A stretch of 64,000 bases of DNA from Synchiropus splendidus (Eukaryota; Chordata; Actinopteri; Syngnathiformes; Callionymidae): assembly GCF_027744825.2 (NCBI RefSeq), contig NC_071342.1:9133501-9197500 (forward strand), given 5' to 3'. Of the stretch, positions 1 through 11,099 are shown in pieces (position 1 is the stretch's first letter; every line of letters starts with the position of its first letter). The notes under the pieces were generated by a model. The model was not told the DNA's origin, did not search any database, and saw nothing but the letters and a program-made list of their open reading frames with translations. Made by a program: the position numbers and the translations under genes.

Positions 1-147
1 GCATGTAAAAAGTTAGCAAAAAATAACTCAAAAACATCTTTTTTTTTAACAAGGTTAATGAGGGTTTTGGTTCATGCTGTATTTTTATCGTTCTGTTTTA
101 TGTATTATGAAAAATATATTTTCCAGTTATCTTCATGTTGAATATTC

Positions 148-1260
<1,113 letters not shown>

Positions 1261-1272
1261 ACTTGGTCCCAC

Positions 1273-1273
<1 letters not shown>

Positions 1274-1324
<51 letters not shown>

Positions 1325-1330
1325 TTTTTT
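1274..1330. repeat. (AT)n followed by a poly(T) run
   Basis: About 16 AT units run directly into about 24 T residues. Confidence 0.97.
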
Positions 1331-1332
1331 GC

Positions 1333-1700
1333 GGTTTTCTTAAAAGTTCTGGTTACATGAAATATTTTCATTGTAATATAAATATAATAACAATTATATA
1401 GAAATTATATATATATATATGCTATTGTATTGATTTATTCTTTTTTTGCAGTCTTCTTAAAAGTTCTGGTTACATGAAATATTTTCTGTACTTCATCATA
1501 TTGTGTTTTTATTGTTGTAATATAAATATAATAAAAATTATATATACATACATATATGTGTGTGCATTGCTTTATATTTTATTATTTTATTGTTGTGTTT
1601 TATTCTTTTTTCTTTTTTCTTAAAACCTCTGGTTACATAAAATGTTTTGTGTTTTTTATCATTGTAAAATGAATATGATAAAAATAATGTTTTTAATTGG
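1333..1700. repeat. AT-rich tandem triplication, unit about 120-165 bp
   Basis: The block CTTAAAAGTTCTGGTTACAT followed by GAAATATTTTC and ATTGTAATATAAATATAATA occurs at about 1338, 1455 and 1618. The third copy is more diverged (CTTAAAACCTCTGGTTACAT). It lies immediately after the (AT)n-(T)n tract. Confidence 0.75.
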
Positions 1701-1758
1701 CCACTTTTGGCCTAGGAGCCATGTAATATTGTGGCCTGGTAAAGGTCTCACATGGGAC

Positions 1759-1942
1759 TAGTGATGGGCTTATGGGGTTTCATGAAACAGTGCCCTGATT
1801 ATAAGAGGCCACCAGATGGCACTGTCTGCTTTAGAGACTTTGGATTTAATGAAATCTCACAGCATTTAGGAGCCAAGAGCGCCATCTAGAGGCCTGGGAA
1901 AATTAGGACCCTGTTTCATGATGCCTCATCTGTCCATCACTA
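1759..1942. mobile_element. hAT-type miniature element, copy 1 (CTCF-motif family)
   Basis: The copy begins TAGTGATGGG and ends CCATCACTA and is about 184 bp long. Terminal inverted repeats of roughly 60 bp include the TTTCATGAAACAGTG block and its complement. The flanking octamers CATGGGAC and CATGGGCG match at 6 of 8 bases, as expected for an old hAT 8-bp target duplication. GGCCACCAGATGGCACT at 1807-1823 fits the CTCF consensus; the inverted partner at 1878-1895 has one mismatch. There is no coding capacity. Confidence 0.8.
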
Positions 1943-2967
1943 CATGGGCGGGTCCAAACAAAGAGCATTGATTGTCAGACTCTAATACAAGTCAGACAAA
2001 ACCAGGAGATGCTGGTGAGTTTGTGTAACCAACGAGAAAACCAGAGCCGCTTTTGTGTGCAATGACAAACACCTATTAAGCTATGAGAAGCATTTGCACC
2101 AAGTCAGCGCAAACAGTTAAAAAAAGACGGAAGACAGTGTCGTGGCACGTAAGAGCAGCAGATAGACAACAGAGACGCGCAAGAGCTTCCAGAAAAAAAC
2201 ATTTAAAAACATCTGCAAAGCCTCCAGGTGGAAGAGTCTGAGAACAAAAGTTATGTCTAGAGCTTACTTATTTGCAAGAGCAGGATGGATGGACGGGGAT
2301 TTGTCAAAATAAAAACAATTTTAAAAAAAGGACAGATCAGCCTCAAAAAAGACAAAGAAGATCTTTTTCCAGCGGTGGAATACAAATCCAGTTTGACTTC
2401 TGATGCGATGTATTTTTCCCCAGATTTTCAGAGCCAGGGTGAAAGGCTGATCTGAATCAAGCAAATGCTTTCAATGAGGTGATTGATCGCAGCCTCCCTG
2501 AACACATCCATCTGTTTTTCCAGACCTGATGAACCCGATCAAAGACCCTGTGGGCTCCAGCTCCTTCCACGCCGCGGTCACCAATTACAACCCCTCATGC
2601 TCAAACCTGCCTGTTATGTTGCCGGCCAAATACTCCGGAGAGCAGACCACACAAAGGGCCCTGTGACAGAATCAGGAGGAGCGGTTCCATCGACAGCGAG
2701 TCAGCGCTGGGATCATGGTGCAGAGGAGCCGCATTTAATAAAAAAAAAAAAGCCTTCCCCACTGTTTCTCATGAACTCACTCATAGCTGCAGCTAAAGAC
2801 TGTCGTGATCCGAATCAAAACTATCCAAGATACAGTACTAGCACGAACAAGGAAAACAGCAGGCACAAGAAAATGCCCACTGAGAAAACAGGAGGGACAC
2901 ATTGCAGCAGACATTGCAGACCTGACATGGCAGGAAAAAAAGTCAAAAAAGCCCACAAAATAATTTG

Positions 2968-3460
2968 AGAGAACAAAGTCCTAATTCAGTACTCATTTGT
3001 GGGCACAAAATACTAAGTTGAAGGAACTAAATACTTTTTCGAAGGAACGAAGTACTAAGTTGAAGGAACTAAATACTTTTTCGAAGGAACGAAGTACTAA
3101 TTCGAGGGAATGAAGTACTAATGTGAGGGAACTAAATACTTTTGAAAAAACTAAGTGCTCATTTGAGGGAACGAAGTATTAATTTGTGGGCATGGAATAC
3201 AAATTTGAGGGAAATAAATACTTCTTCAAAGGAACGAAGTACTAATATGAGAGAACTAAATACTTTTGAGGGAACTAAGTGCTAATTTGAGGGAACAAAG
3301 TACTAATTTGTGGGCACGAAATACTAATTTGAGGGAACTAAGTACTTTTTAGAAGAAACAAAGTGCTTATTCGAAGGAATTAAGTACTAATTCAAGGGAA
3401 CAAAGTACTAATTTGAGGTAACGCAGTACTAATTTGTGGGAACACTATACTAAATTCCCC
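2968..3460. repeat. minisatellite of about 21-bp units (GAGGGAACAAAGTACTAA)
   Basis: More than twenty diverged units of about 21-22 bp follow each other. Most fit GAGGGAACAAAGTACTAA plus a short ATT/TTTG spacer; a second variant reads GTGGGCACGAAATACTAA. Units contain the self-complementary AGTACT core. A single inverted stretch with the same motif lies at 3582-3620. Confidence 0.85.
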
Positions 3461-4584
3461 TTCTCTCCCATCAGCATTAGCTAGTGTGGCAGTCCTGGGT
3501 GAACTTGCTAAATTGCAGGGTGTTCAAATACTTTTTCTTTTTTCCTCACTGTTTTTTTTCCACACTGTAGTATTTTTTTGCCCAAAAATGAGTACTTTGT
3601 TCCCTCAAATTAGTATTTTGTGTGCATGTTTTACTTATTGCATGGCCACAATTTATTTTATTTTGTTTTTTGACATGTCAGGTCTGGAGCTCCGTACAGA
3701 TGAAATATGTGTCAAATACGATGCATCCATCCACCTGGATAATATTTTTTTAATAATTAAAGTGAGTCAAAAAAGTTGATCTACTATAATACATTTTTGA
3801 AAATCATGTTTTATTTGAAGGACTCATAATCTAAGCCATATAAACTTTAAACTTTACTCGGCTTTGGCCACAGATCTTTCATTCGGTCGCCTCCCTTCAA
3901 TCTCATTGAGCTGCAGTATGTGTGTGGTGTCGTCTCCAGATCTGCTCTTGCATCTGCATTGATGGAAGACGTCCTGCTTTATAACTCGTCTGGAATGATT
4001 TCTGATCTCATATTCACTTTATCTATGTTGCTTGACAGCCCCATACGTGCGGCATTTCAACTTCGAACTTCAGGGACAGCAACTTAATTACCGAAAAATA
4101 TTTGAATTTCATTGGCATGTTATTGATTTGCAGGCAGTGGAGGCAGACAGGGAGCAATTAGGGATGTTGCACAAGGGCACACTGAGGCTTCACTGAAAAA
4201 GATTCTCGATGAAACTGCAGAAACTGCAGATGCCAGAAGAGCAATACATTTCCCCCCATTTACATTCAAGCTTTGGGCTTCTGGTTGCTCATAATGGGAA
4301 CAGAAAATACAGCCAGGAAAGTAGCAGGGCCAGAGATATTTGGCTTGTTCCATAGATCAAACACTTCAGAACAATGGGGATATTGATACGTACAAGACGT
4401 GGAGCAGCATTGCACCAGAACAAACAAACACACTACAATGTTCTGCAACAGAACATGCATCAGCAGAGCTCAGAAAGCTCTGAGCAGAGGACGTGAAAAC
4501 ACCAAGGGAGCCGGCCTTGGGAAGAGGAACACTCAGTTTCATAGTCAGTTCTGCACATCACTGAAACTCGGACAACTGAATGGT

Positions 4585-4676
4585 GAAGCTTCATGAAACA
4601 GCGTCCACATTTTTAATAGAGTGCGCCATATGCTGACTTCTGAAAATGAAGATAGGGTTTCATGAAGCCTCATCAG
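4585..4676. mobile_element. decayed relative of the CTCF-motif hAT miniature element
   Basis: The TTCATGAAACAGCGTCC and GGGTTTCATGAAGCCTCATC blocks face each other about 90 bp apart, matching the terminal repeat blocks of the family. The outer TAGTGATGGG ends are not recognisable and the CTCF-like motifs are lost apart from a GTGCGCCATATGC remnant. Confidence 0.5.
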
Positions 4677-5269
4677 AGGTTTCTGTTGAGTAACCGTGCC
4701 TCATTGGTCGACCACCTTCCTCTCAGCATTTCTAAACACGTTTTTACCTTTGAACTGAAGTTGTGATTTAAGATCACTGCTTTACAATACCATTGATGAA
4801 GCACTGTGTTACTCACCTCTTCTTATTTTTTATTATTATTTTTAATATTTTTTTTAATTCAACATTCTCACAATGTTCACATGACACGTTGAAGAAAAGC
4901 TCTCTTTTTTGAGCATCTGTGTAGCACATTGTGTGTCCAAGGCAGCGGCGTGTCAAGCCGTCAGAAAAATCCCTGAGATGATGGTCGACATTCACAGCGC
5001 CACCAGACAGGAAGTGCTCCGCGGAACTGCAGGTTTCAGTGTGAGCAGTAATTAATGCACGTCATGAGCTTTGAGACCCGAGGAGGTAATCAGTCACTCT
5101 GATATATTTCAGGGATCGCAGGTGTGACTGACTGGCTCTCAAATCCCCACCACAGCTCCTTCAATAGACGCGCACAATCGCAATACAAGGCATTTTATTC
5201 GATGGATGCCGTTTAACAAGGGCAGGCGACATTATTGACTTCAAGAATTTACGGATGAAGGAAAAAAAT

Positions 5270-5365
5270 GGGGCCCAGATGGGGCACTTTTCTCATGCTG
5301 GGGGAAATGGCTGGTGATTGAGCACCACTTGGGGTCTGTGTGTGCACGTCCCTCGGAAGCAGATC
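5270..5365. repeat. short dispersed repeat, partner of 23400-23455
   Basis: GGGCACTTTTCTCATGC followed by GGGG and, further on, TGTGCACGTCC occurs here and again at 23400-23455 in the same order with different spacing. Two copies in one window suggest a small unclassified dispersed repeat. Confidence 0.4.
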
Positions 5366-7683
5366 ACGCAACACCTCGAGCAGAAGATGCAACCATCAGA
5401 ACAGAAGCTCATGGCTGGCACAACCAGCATTAGTGATATTGAAACACTCTGCTCTGAAATTACACACAAGCACCCAAAGTCTGACACACGCCACAGGACA
5501 GCTCGACCACACAAAAGACCCCACCTTCTATAAACAGTCCAAGGCTGAACAACTCTTGCTTAGTGAACATTAAAATACTGGGAAGTCATTAACATGCACT
5601 CAGTGATGTGTGACCGTGCGTTGAATCGCAATTGTAATTTTCAGTAAACCATACTCTATTGACAGATTTGGTGAGTCACAGAAAATATTTTGGGTGCCAC
5701 GCCTCGAGTGACCCATGAGACCCAAGCAACAAAAGTAAGCGTGACATATTTGAAAGAAGATGAAAACAAAAGAAATAGAGACTTGACAAAATATTATTCC
5801 TTTTGAAGAGGTTGCATGAAGTGATTTGTTTTGGCCTTCTTGGCTTGTGACACATTTTTCTTTTTTAATAAAAGTAGCACAATAAAACAAGTGTCACTCA
5901 TGAAAGGTTTGAACTCAGTGGAGAATACCATCTTGTTGAAGTCACTTTAACAGATGGCTGGTTTATAATTGCAGCAACAAACTCTTTCAAACTATCTACG
6001 TTCCTTTCAACATTCCAAAAGCAGCTTATTGCTAAACCAAAAGCTGAGCAAGAGTAATCCACGTCAGGTCTTCCCTTGAGCTTGAGGAGTGGAGCAGGTC
6101 CAGGCTCAACAGGTAACTTGTTGCCGTCAGCCATCTTTTTCAACCCAGTTTACCCCGCTTACGCCTCCCGAAAACCAATCCAGTCAAGTTTTCGTATCGC
6201 CCTCAGAACATCTGTGAGAAGTTTGCTTCAACAGCTCGACTTACTTCCTGCATAGCTTTGACTGATTCGTGATGCCTGTGACAGCAGGTGGGAACAGCAG
6301 CGCTGGTTGGCTGAGGAGACTTAAAACTAGTGGTGCGTTCGTGTGCACCTCGGAAGGTGATGCTTTTCAAACGTGACGCCTTCTCTATTTGGAATTAGAA
6401 ACAACAAACACTAACTCTTTGGTGAGTGAAACATCGGCTGCCTTTACTGATGAAAATGAACAGTTCAAAACAAGGTTGGACGCAGAGTGTCAGTGAGCAC
6501 GGCTGCCGGATGATATGCAACGGAGCAGGGCTATAATGGGTTCAGTTAATCCACTAGAGACGCAGGTCAGAACTGCACTTACTGGATCCAGAAAAGGTGT
6601 TTCAGGTAGAAAGGATTACTGCGGGTCAGCAGGCGATGCAGTTCATGCAGAGGATGGGGAGGATTCATGTCTCCACTCTGGCTGAGGAAGGTCTCTCTCC
6701 CTGTCAGTGAAACTTCTGCTTGAAGGCAATATCTGCTGATTTTTGTTCCATATTTTAGTGTCCGTATCTGAGAGACTCAGCGCAAAACTCATTAAATTTC
6801 CACTCACTGTCTCCTCACTGATACTTGATTACATGAATAGACTGGAGTGGATTATGCTTCTGCTTAACTGACACCGATGGCACTCATCATGCTTTAGCTT
6901 TCATCAAAGTCAAATGCATGTAGATTACTGTGTATTGATAAACAACCATACACTACAATCAGGGCCCAAGACAGGCATGAAAAGTTGACTCTAAAAATAC
7001 AGCTTGTCTCTGTTGTATTTATATCTGACGCACGTACGCAGATTTAAATAGAAACTGAAACTTTCCATCAGAACACATCCACTCTTTTGACACGGAGCAC
7101 AAGAAAACAGGCAGTTAGTTATTTTGAGGATTCAACCTCAAGGCTCAGCTGCTTTGAAACAGAAAATGAGCGTGTTAATAGTTTCCACCCTTCTTCAAAC
7201 AACAGACTCGAGCTAAATTACACATCTGTCTTTATATTTAATAACCGCTCCTCCTGTTAGCTAATGATCCCTTTCTGTTTCTGTTCTTTGCCCCCCGCTT
7301 CTCTCTGTTTCGGATTTGTTTTCCTTCATTAACTGCCTGCCTGTTGTCATCCCTGACTCTGAGTTCAAACAGCAGCAGCCAGAAACACAATATGTGTCAG
7401 TACATCTCGTGTTGGGGAAGTGTTATGAAAAGGCTTATGCTCGACATCATTAAATAATATTTAATTCCCTTTTACGATGGCAGAGGTGACTGTTCAAAGG
7501 TAAACACAAATGAATTATCATGCTTTATTTATGTGTTTTGCCTGTTTAATTTGGAGGCAGTAAATCAGCCTGACATGACTGGTGACTTCTTCATGTACTA
7601 CTTGCAGCAGAGACACTTAATATTAGGCAGCTGCTAGTTTTCTTCGCTGAGTCAGTTGATCATTGTGCAGGATTAGTATTTAG

Positions 7684-7855
7684 TAGTGACGGGTAGATGA
7701 GGTATCATGAAACACCGTCCTATTTTTCTGAGAAAATGATGTGGTGTTTCATTGGATGAGTTGTTCAAGTCCAAACATTCTGCGGCAGACAGTGCCATCT
7801 GGTGGCCTCTGAAAATCAGGACACTGTTTCATGAAACCTTACCGACCCATCAGTA
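7684..7855. mobile_element. hAT-type miniature element, copy 2 (CTCF-motif family)
   Basis: Ends TAGTGACGGG and CCCATCAGTA, with inverted GAGGTATCATGAAACA and TGTTTCATGAAACCTTA blocks. The left CTCF-like motif has decayed. The right one, AGTGCCATCTGGTGGCCTC at 7791-7809, is a perfect consensus match on the minus strand. Confidence 0.75.
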
Positions 7856-8682
7856 GTATTTTATGCACAAGCAAGTAATAGCACTGAGCGAATCCTTGTG
7901 TCTGGTGTGTGTTAAGAGTGTGAATTTGCCCTGATAATTGTGTCTGAAAACAGTTAAGAGTCGACCATCCTAAATGTTCAACATTTCCAACCAAAAATCT
8001 CACACCACGTGTGTGGTGAGATTCCCAACCTGAACTGTGACGTGGATTGGATAGGAACTCACCAAGAAGCAATCCGACAGGAAAACAAGGAAGCAGAGAG
8101 ATGTATTGAATAGACGGTCTCACTACCAATGTGGAGCCACCCTGAACCTGGTTCGTCCCTTCCTATGTCTGGGCGAGTCTGTTCTGTGATGAATTCTTTC
8201 AGGGAAGAAAAAAAAAAAAAACAGTAAACCACCATCCCCCAATGCACTTTATTGTTGTGACTTGTATTTTTCGCTTGTTGCGACGTCTCCATCTCATTTA
8301 TAAAGTGCAATTTCTAGATATTTCAGGCTATTGATCAGTGGTGAGGCAGATTATTTTTGTGTGTGGTGTGCAGCGATGGAACTAGAGGTCACATAATGAT
8401 CAATGACACACTTCCATCTTCATGAGTGGGGTCGAAAAAAAATATTATGTTGCCCATATGTTGCCATGGCAACTCCTGTTTGCTCGTTCACCAAGCAAAA
8501 CAGCAGCAACAAATGAATTGGTTCCTTGAGTTTTGGGGCTTAGACTTTTAGGTCCAATGCAATGTAAAACAGTCTTTTTATTAATATTTTAGGACATCTA
8601 CGTAGTTTATATGAGTTTATTAAGACATAGACAGGGGTGAAGAAGGAGAACTCATTTTCCAACCCATTTTCAAAAATCACTA

Positions 8683-8885
8683 CACGTAACATCCGACTTA
8701 CAACTCGGATCGTTTCCAACCAACCGGTCGTAAGTCAGTTTGGACGTTAGTCGAATGCCATTGAAAATAGCTGACGCAAGGGTTACAGGTACTGCTGTAG
8801 TGGTAGATGACTGTGTGAGAGTGAGGTGCTGGGACACTGTGCTGCCGTAACTGTCGTACACCTTGTCAGACATTGAATTTTATGG
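8683..8885. mobile_element. right-truncated copy of the TA-flanked miniature element
   Basis: Shares CGTAACATCCGACTTAC, ACCGGTCGTAAGTC, the GTAGTGGTAGAT block and CAGACATTGAATT, in the same order, with the complete element at 18480-18767. The right inverted repeat is missing. A TA precedes the left end. Confidence 0.75.
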
Positions 8886-9750
8886 TGTATAGTGAGTAAG
8901 AAGCCAAGAAACCTTGCTCAAGCATTTAGCAACACTAAAGCACAAATGTCAGATTGGATTGGATTAAATACTCCAACGTCAAAATTGTCAATATTGCAGT
9001 CAAAAACGTGCGTATTGGCTGAAGAAATCATCACTATTTTGTGTCACCAGCTAGGATCTTTCAAAGATCAGTCAATTCAAATTAACCAGGCTTCATCGCA
9101 GTATTGACTGAAACATAGCCATCCATATAAACATGACTCCAGTCCTTCATTCTGACGTCTCTCTGTGGCTCACAGAAAAATATTCCCACAGTTTCATCAA
9201 GAATTGATGAGCGGGGTCTGTGAAACCCACCGAGGCTCCACGTTGTGTTTTATATGAACCTGATAAAACTCATGAAATACAAACAGTAATTTAAAGTTTC
9301 TTCAACAGCAACACGCATGTATGAGGAAAAGCGAATGTAATATTTTTTTTTTTAATTCACAGAGACGATGATGATGTTCCTGAGGCGAACTTGAGCTGTT
9401 TGAATCGTGATTCACCATTCTGACTGTGAGTCGGGTGAAACCAGGTGTTAACTCACACCCAGATTGCCCTTCATGCCACCAGAGGAGCTGAATTGCAGGA
9501 CGCTCCGCAGCAGCCATTGGTCAACAGCAGCGGCGCCATTATCCCTGTCACCAACATCTTCACCGCCAGTGAGTGCACAGTCATCAGAGCCGTGCCCCGA
9601 CCACCATGCTGCCGAGCGGGTCTGAAATTAGACGCAGCATCGCGGCAGGAGGCTGGGTCAGCGGTTCCCAGAGGGACAAGACCCGCGCTTGATTGCTGGG
9701 CTGAAGCTGTGATGGAGAGGGTAATTAAAGGAGACAAGGGCATTAATAGT

Positions 9751-9772
9751 GTGTGTGCGTGTGTGTGTGTGT
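9751..9772. repeat. short (GT)n microsatellite
   Basis: GT dinucleotides with one interruption (GTGTGTGTGCGTGTGTGTG), followed by a purine-rich GAGGGGAGAGCGGGAGCGAG stretch. Confidence 0.85.
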
Positions 9773-10207
9773 GAGGGGAGAGCGGGAGCGAGCGAGGGCA
9801 AGCACGCCAAAGGTTCCAGTTTGAAGCACGACCATTCATAAACTCCACACAAATAAACGGTCAGAGGGGTCGGATGGGAAAGAACAGAGTGATATGTATC
9901 AAGTATGAACACACGCCGGCGCCGCCGCTGCCATGGCGACCGAAATAATCACAGAAAAACACCAAATGTGGACTGTGGAGCACAGACAAACTGAAAACGA
10001 AAACAGCTCATTCGGGAGCATCAGGTAGCGACCGTTCCTCCTGAATCATGATGTGACCAAGACACCAAGCACCCATGCTAATCTGTCTCATTTGCTGTGC
10101 TGCTTATGGAAGAAATATAACAATCAGGTCTACAGTCAGGTCTGAGGGTTTGCTATTGAGGGTAAAAGGCTCCCCTATCCAGGACCCTCTTTTCCCAGCT
10201 CAGCATC

Positions 10208-10990
10208 ATCAGAATCAGAATCAGAATCAGAATCAAATTTATTGCCATGGTCAGTGGGGAGCCCACTGACTAGGAAAGTGCCTTGGAATAAAGTGCAACA
10301 AAAAACAAATACAATAAAATAAATAGAATAACATTACAACAAGGCTGTTCATGAATTTAACAGTCTGACGGCCGAGGGAAAGAAGCTGTTCCTGTGACGG
10401 GAGGTTCTGGTCTGGATGGACCGTAGCCTCCTGCCGGAGGGAAGAGGAACAAACAGTCCATGACCAGGGTGAGAAGGGTGGGCTTTGATCCGACCTGCAC
10501 GTCTCTGGATCATGGAGACATACAGGTCCTGAAGAGGTGGCAGGCTGCAACCGATCACCTTCTCAGCAGAACGTACGATGCGCTGCAGTCTGCTCTTGTC
10601 CCTGGAGGTGGCACTGTTGTACCAGACGGTGATAGAGGAGGTGAGGATGGACTGGATGATGGCCGTGTAGAACTCCACCAGCAACTTCGTCGGCAGTCGT
10701 AGTTTTCGTAGCTGCCTCAGAAAGAACATTCTCTGCTGGGCCTTCCTGATGAGGGACCTGATGGTTGGCTCCCATGCGAGGTCCACAGTGATGGTGGTTC
10801 CCAGGAAGCAGAAGGAGTCCACAATAGGAATAGGTAAACCAGCCAACATGAGAGGGGACAGAGGAGCTGTTACTCTCCTGAAGTCTATGGAGATGGTCAT
10901 AGCGATAGCGACACTGTCGCTATCGCTATATACTGTCCCAGGTCTTCCTCCCAGTTGGACGCCTCCCATAACTGTACATACATACATGCA
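10208..10990 (-). mobile_element. LINE fragment: C-terminal end of reverse transcriptase ORF plus 3' tail
   Basis: An open reading frame on the minus strand (10987-10349, 212 codons) encodes the C-terminal tail of a non-LTR retrotransposon polymerase. It includes SLIRKAQQRMFFLRQLRKL, VEFYTAIIQSILTSSITVW and RRAGRIKAHPSHPGHGLFV. The 3' end has AATAAATTTGATTCTGA repeats (plus-strand TCAGAA units at 10208-10234), the short-repeat tail of teleost Rex1/CR1-L2-like elements. The 5' end is truncated. It is probably inactive, but the remaining ORF has no stop, suggesting a fairly young insertion. Confidence 0.8.
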
Positions 10991-11004
10991 TCATGAGTCG
11001 TGTT

Positions 11005-11090
11005 CAGGGATACCGGGGGTGCTGGAGCGTATCTCAGCAGTCATTGGGCGAGAGGCAGGAAGACACCCTGTCCAGGGTCGCCAGAGGCAG
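11005..11090 (+). repeat. L2/Maui-like repeat fragment
   Basis: Contains GTCATTGGGCGAGAGGCAGG followed by ACACCCTGTCCAGGGTCGCC, a block very common in teleost genomes (3' region of L2/Maui-type LINEs and derived SINEs). It directly abuts the LINE fragment on its left. Confidence 0.6.
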
Positions 11091-11099
11091 CAGGGCTCA

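Larger units (their letters stand above)
3640..7680. other. non-coding stretch with few repeats
   Basis: Apart from the decayed miniature element at 4585-4676 and the short repeat at 5270-5365, nothing was recognised. No exon of a neighbouring gene could be supported. Confidence 0.55.

Noticed and set aside
2968..3460. CRISPR-like regular repeat array
   Set aside because: Units are contiguous and diverged, with no unique spacers of constant length, and the genome is vertebrate. It is a minisatellite.
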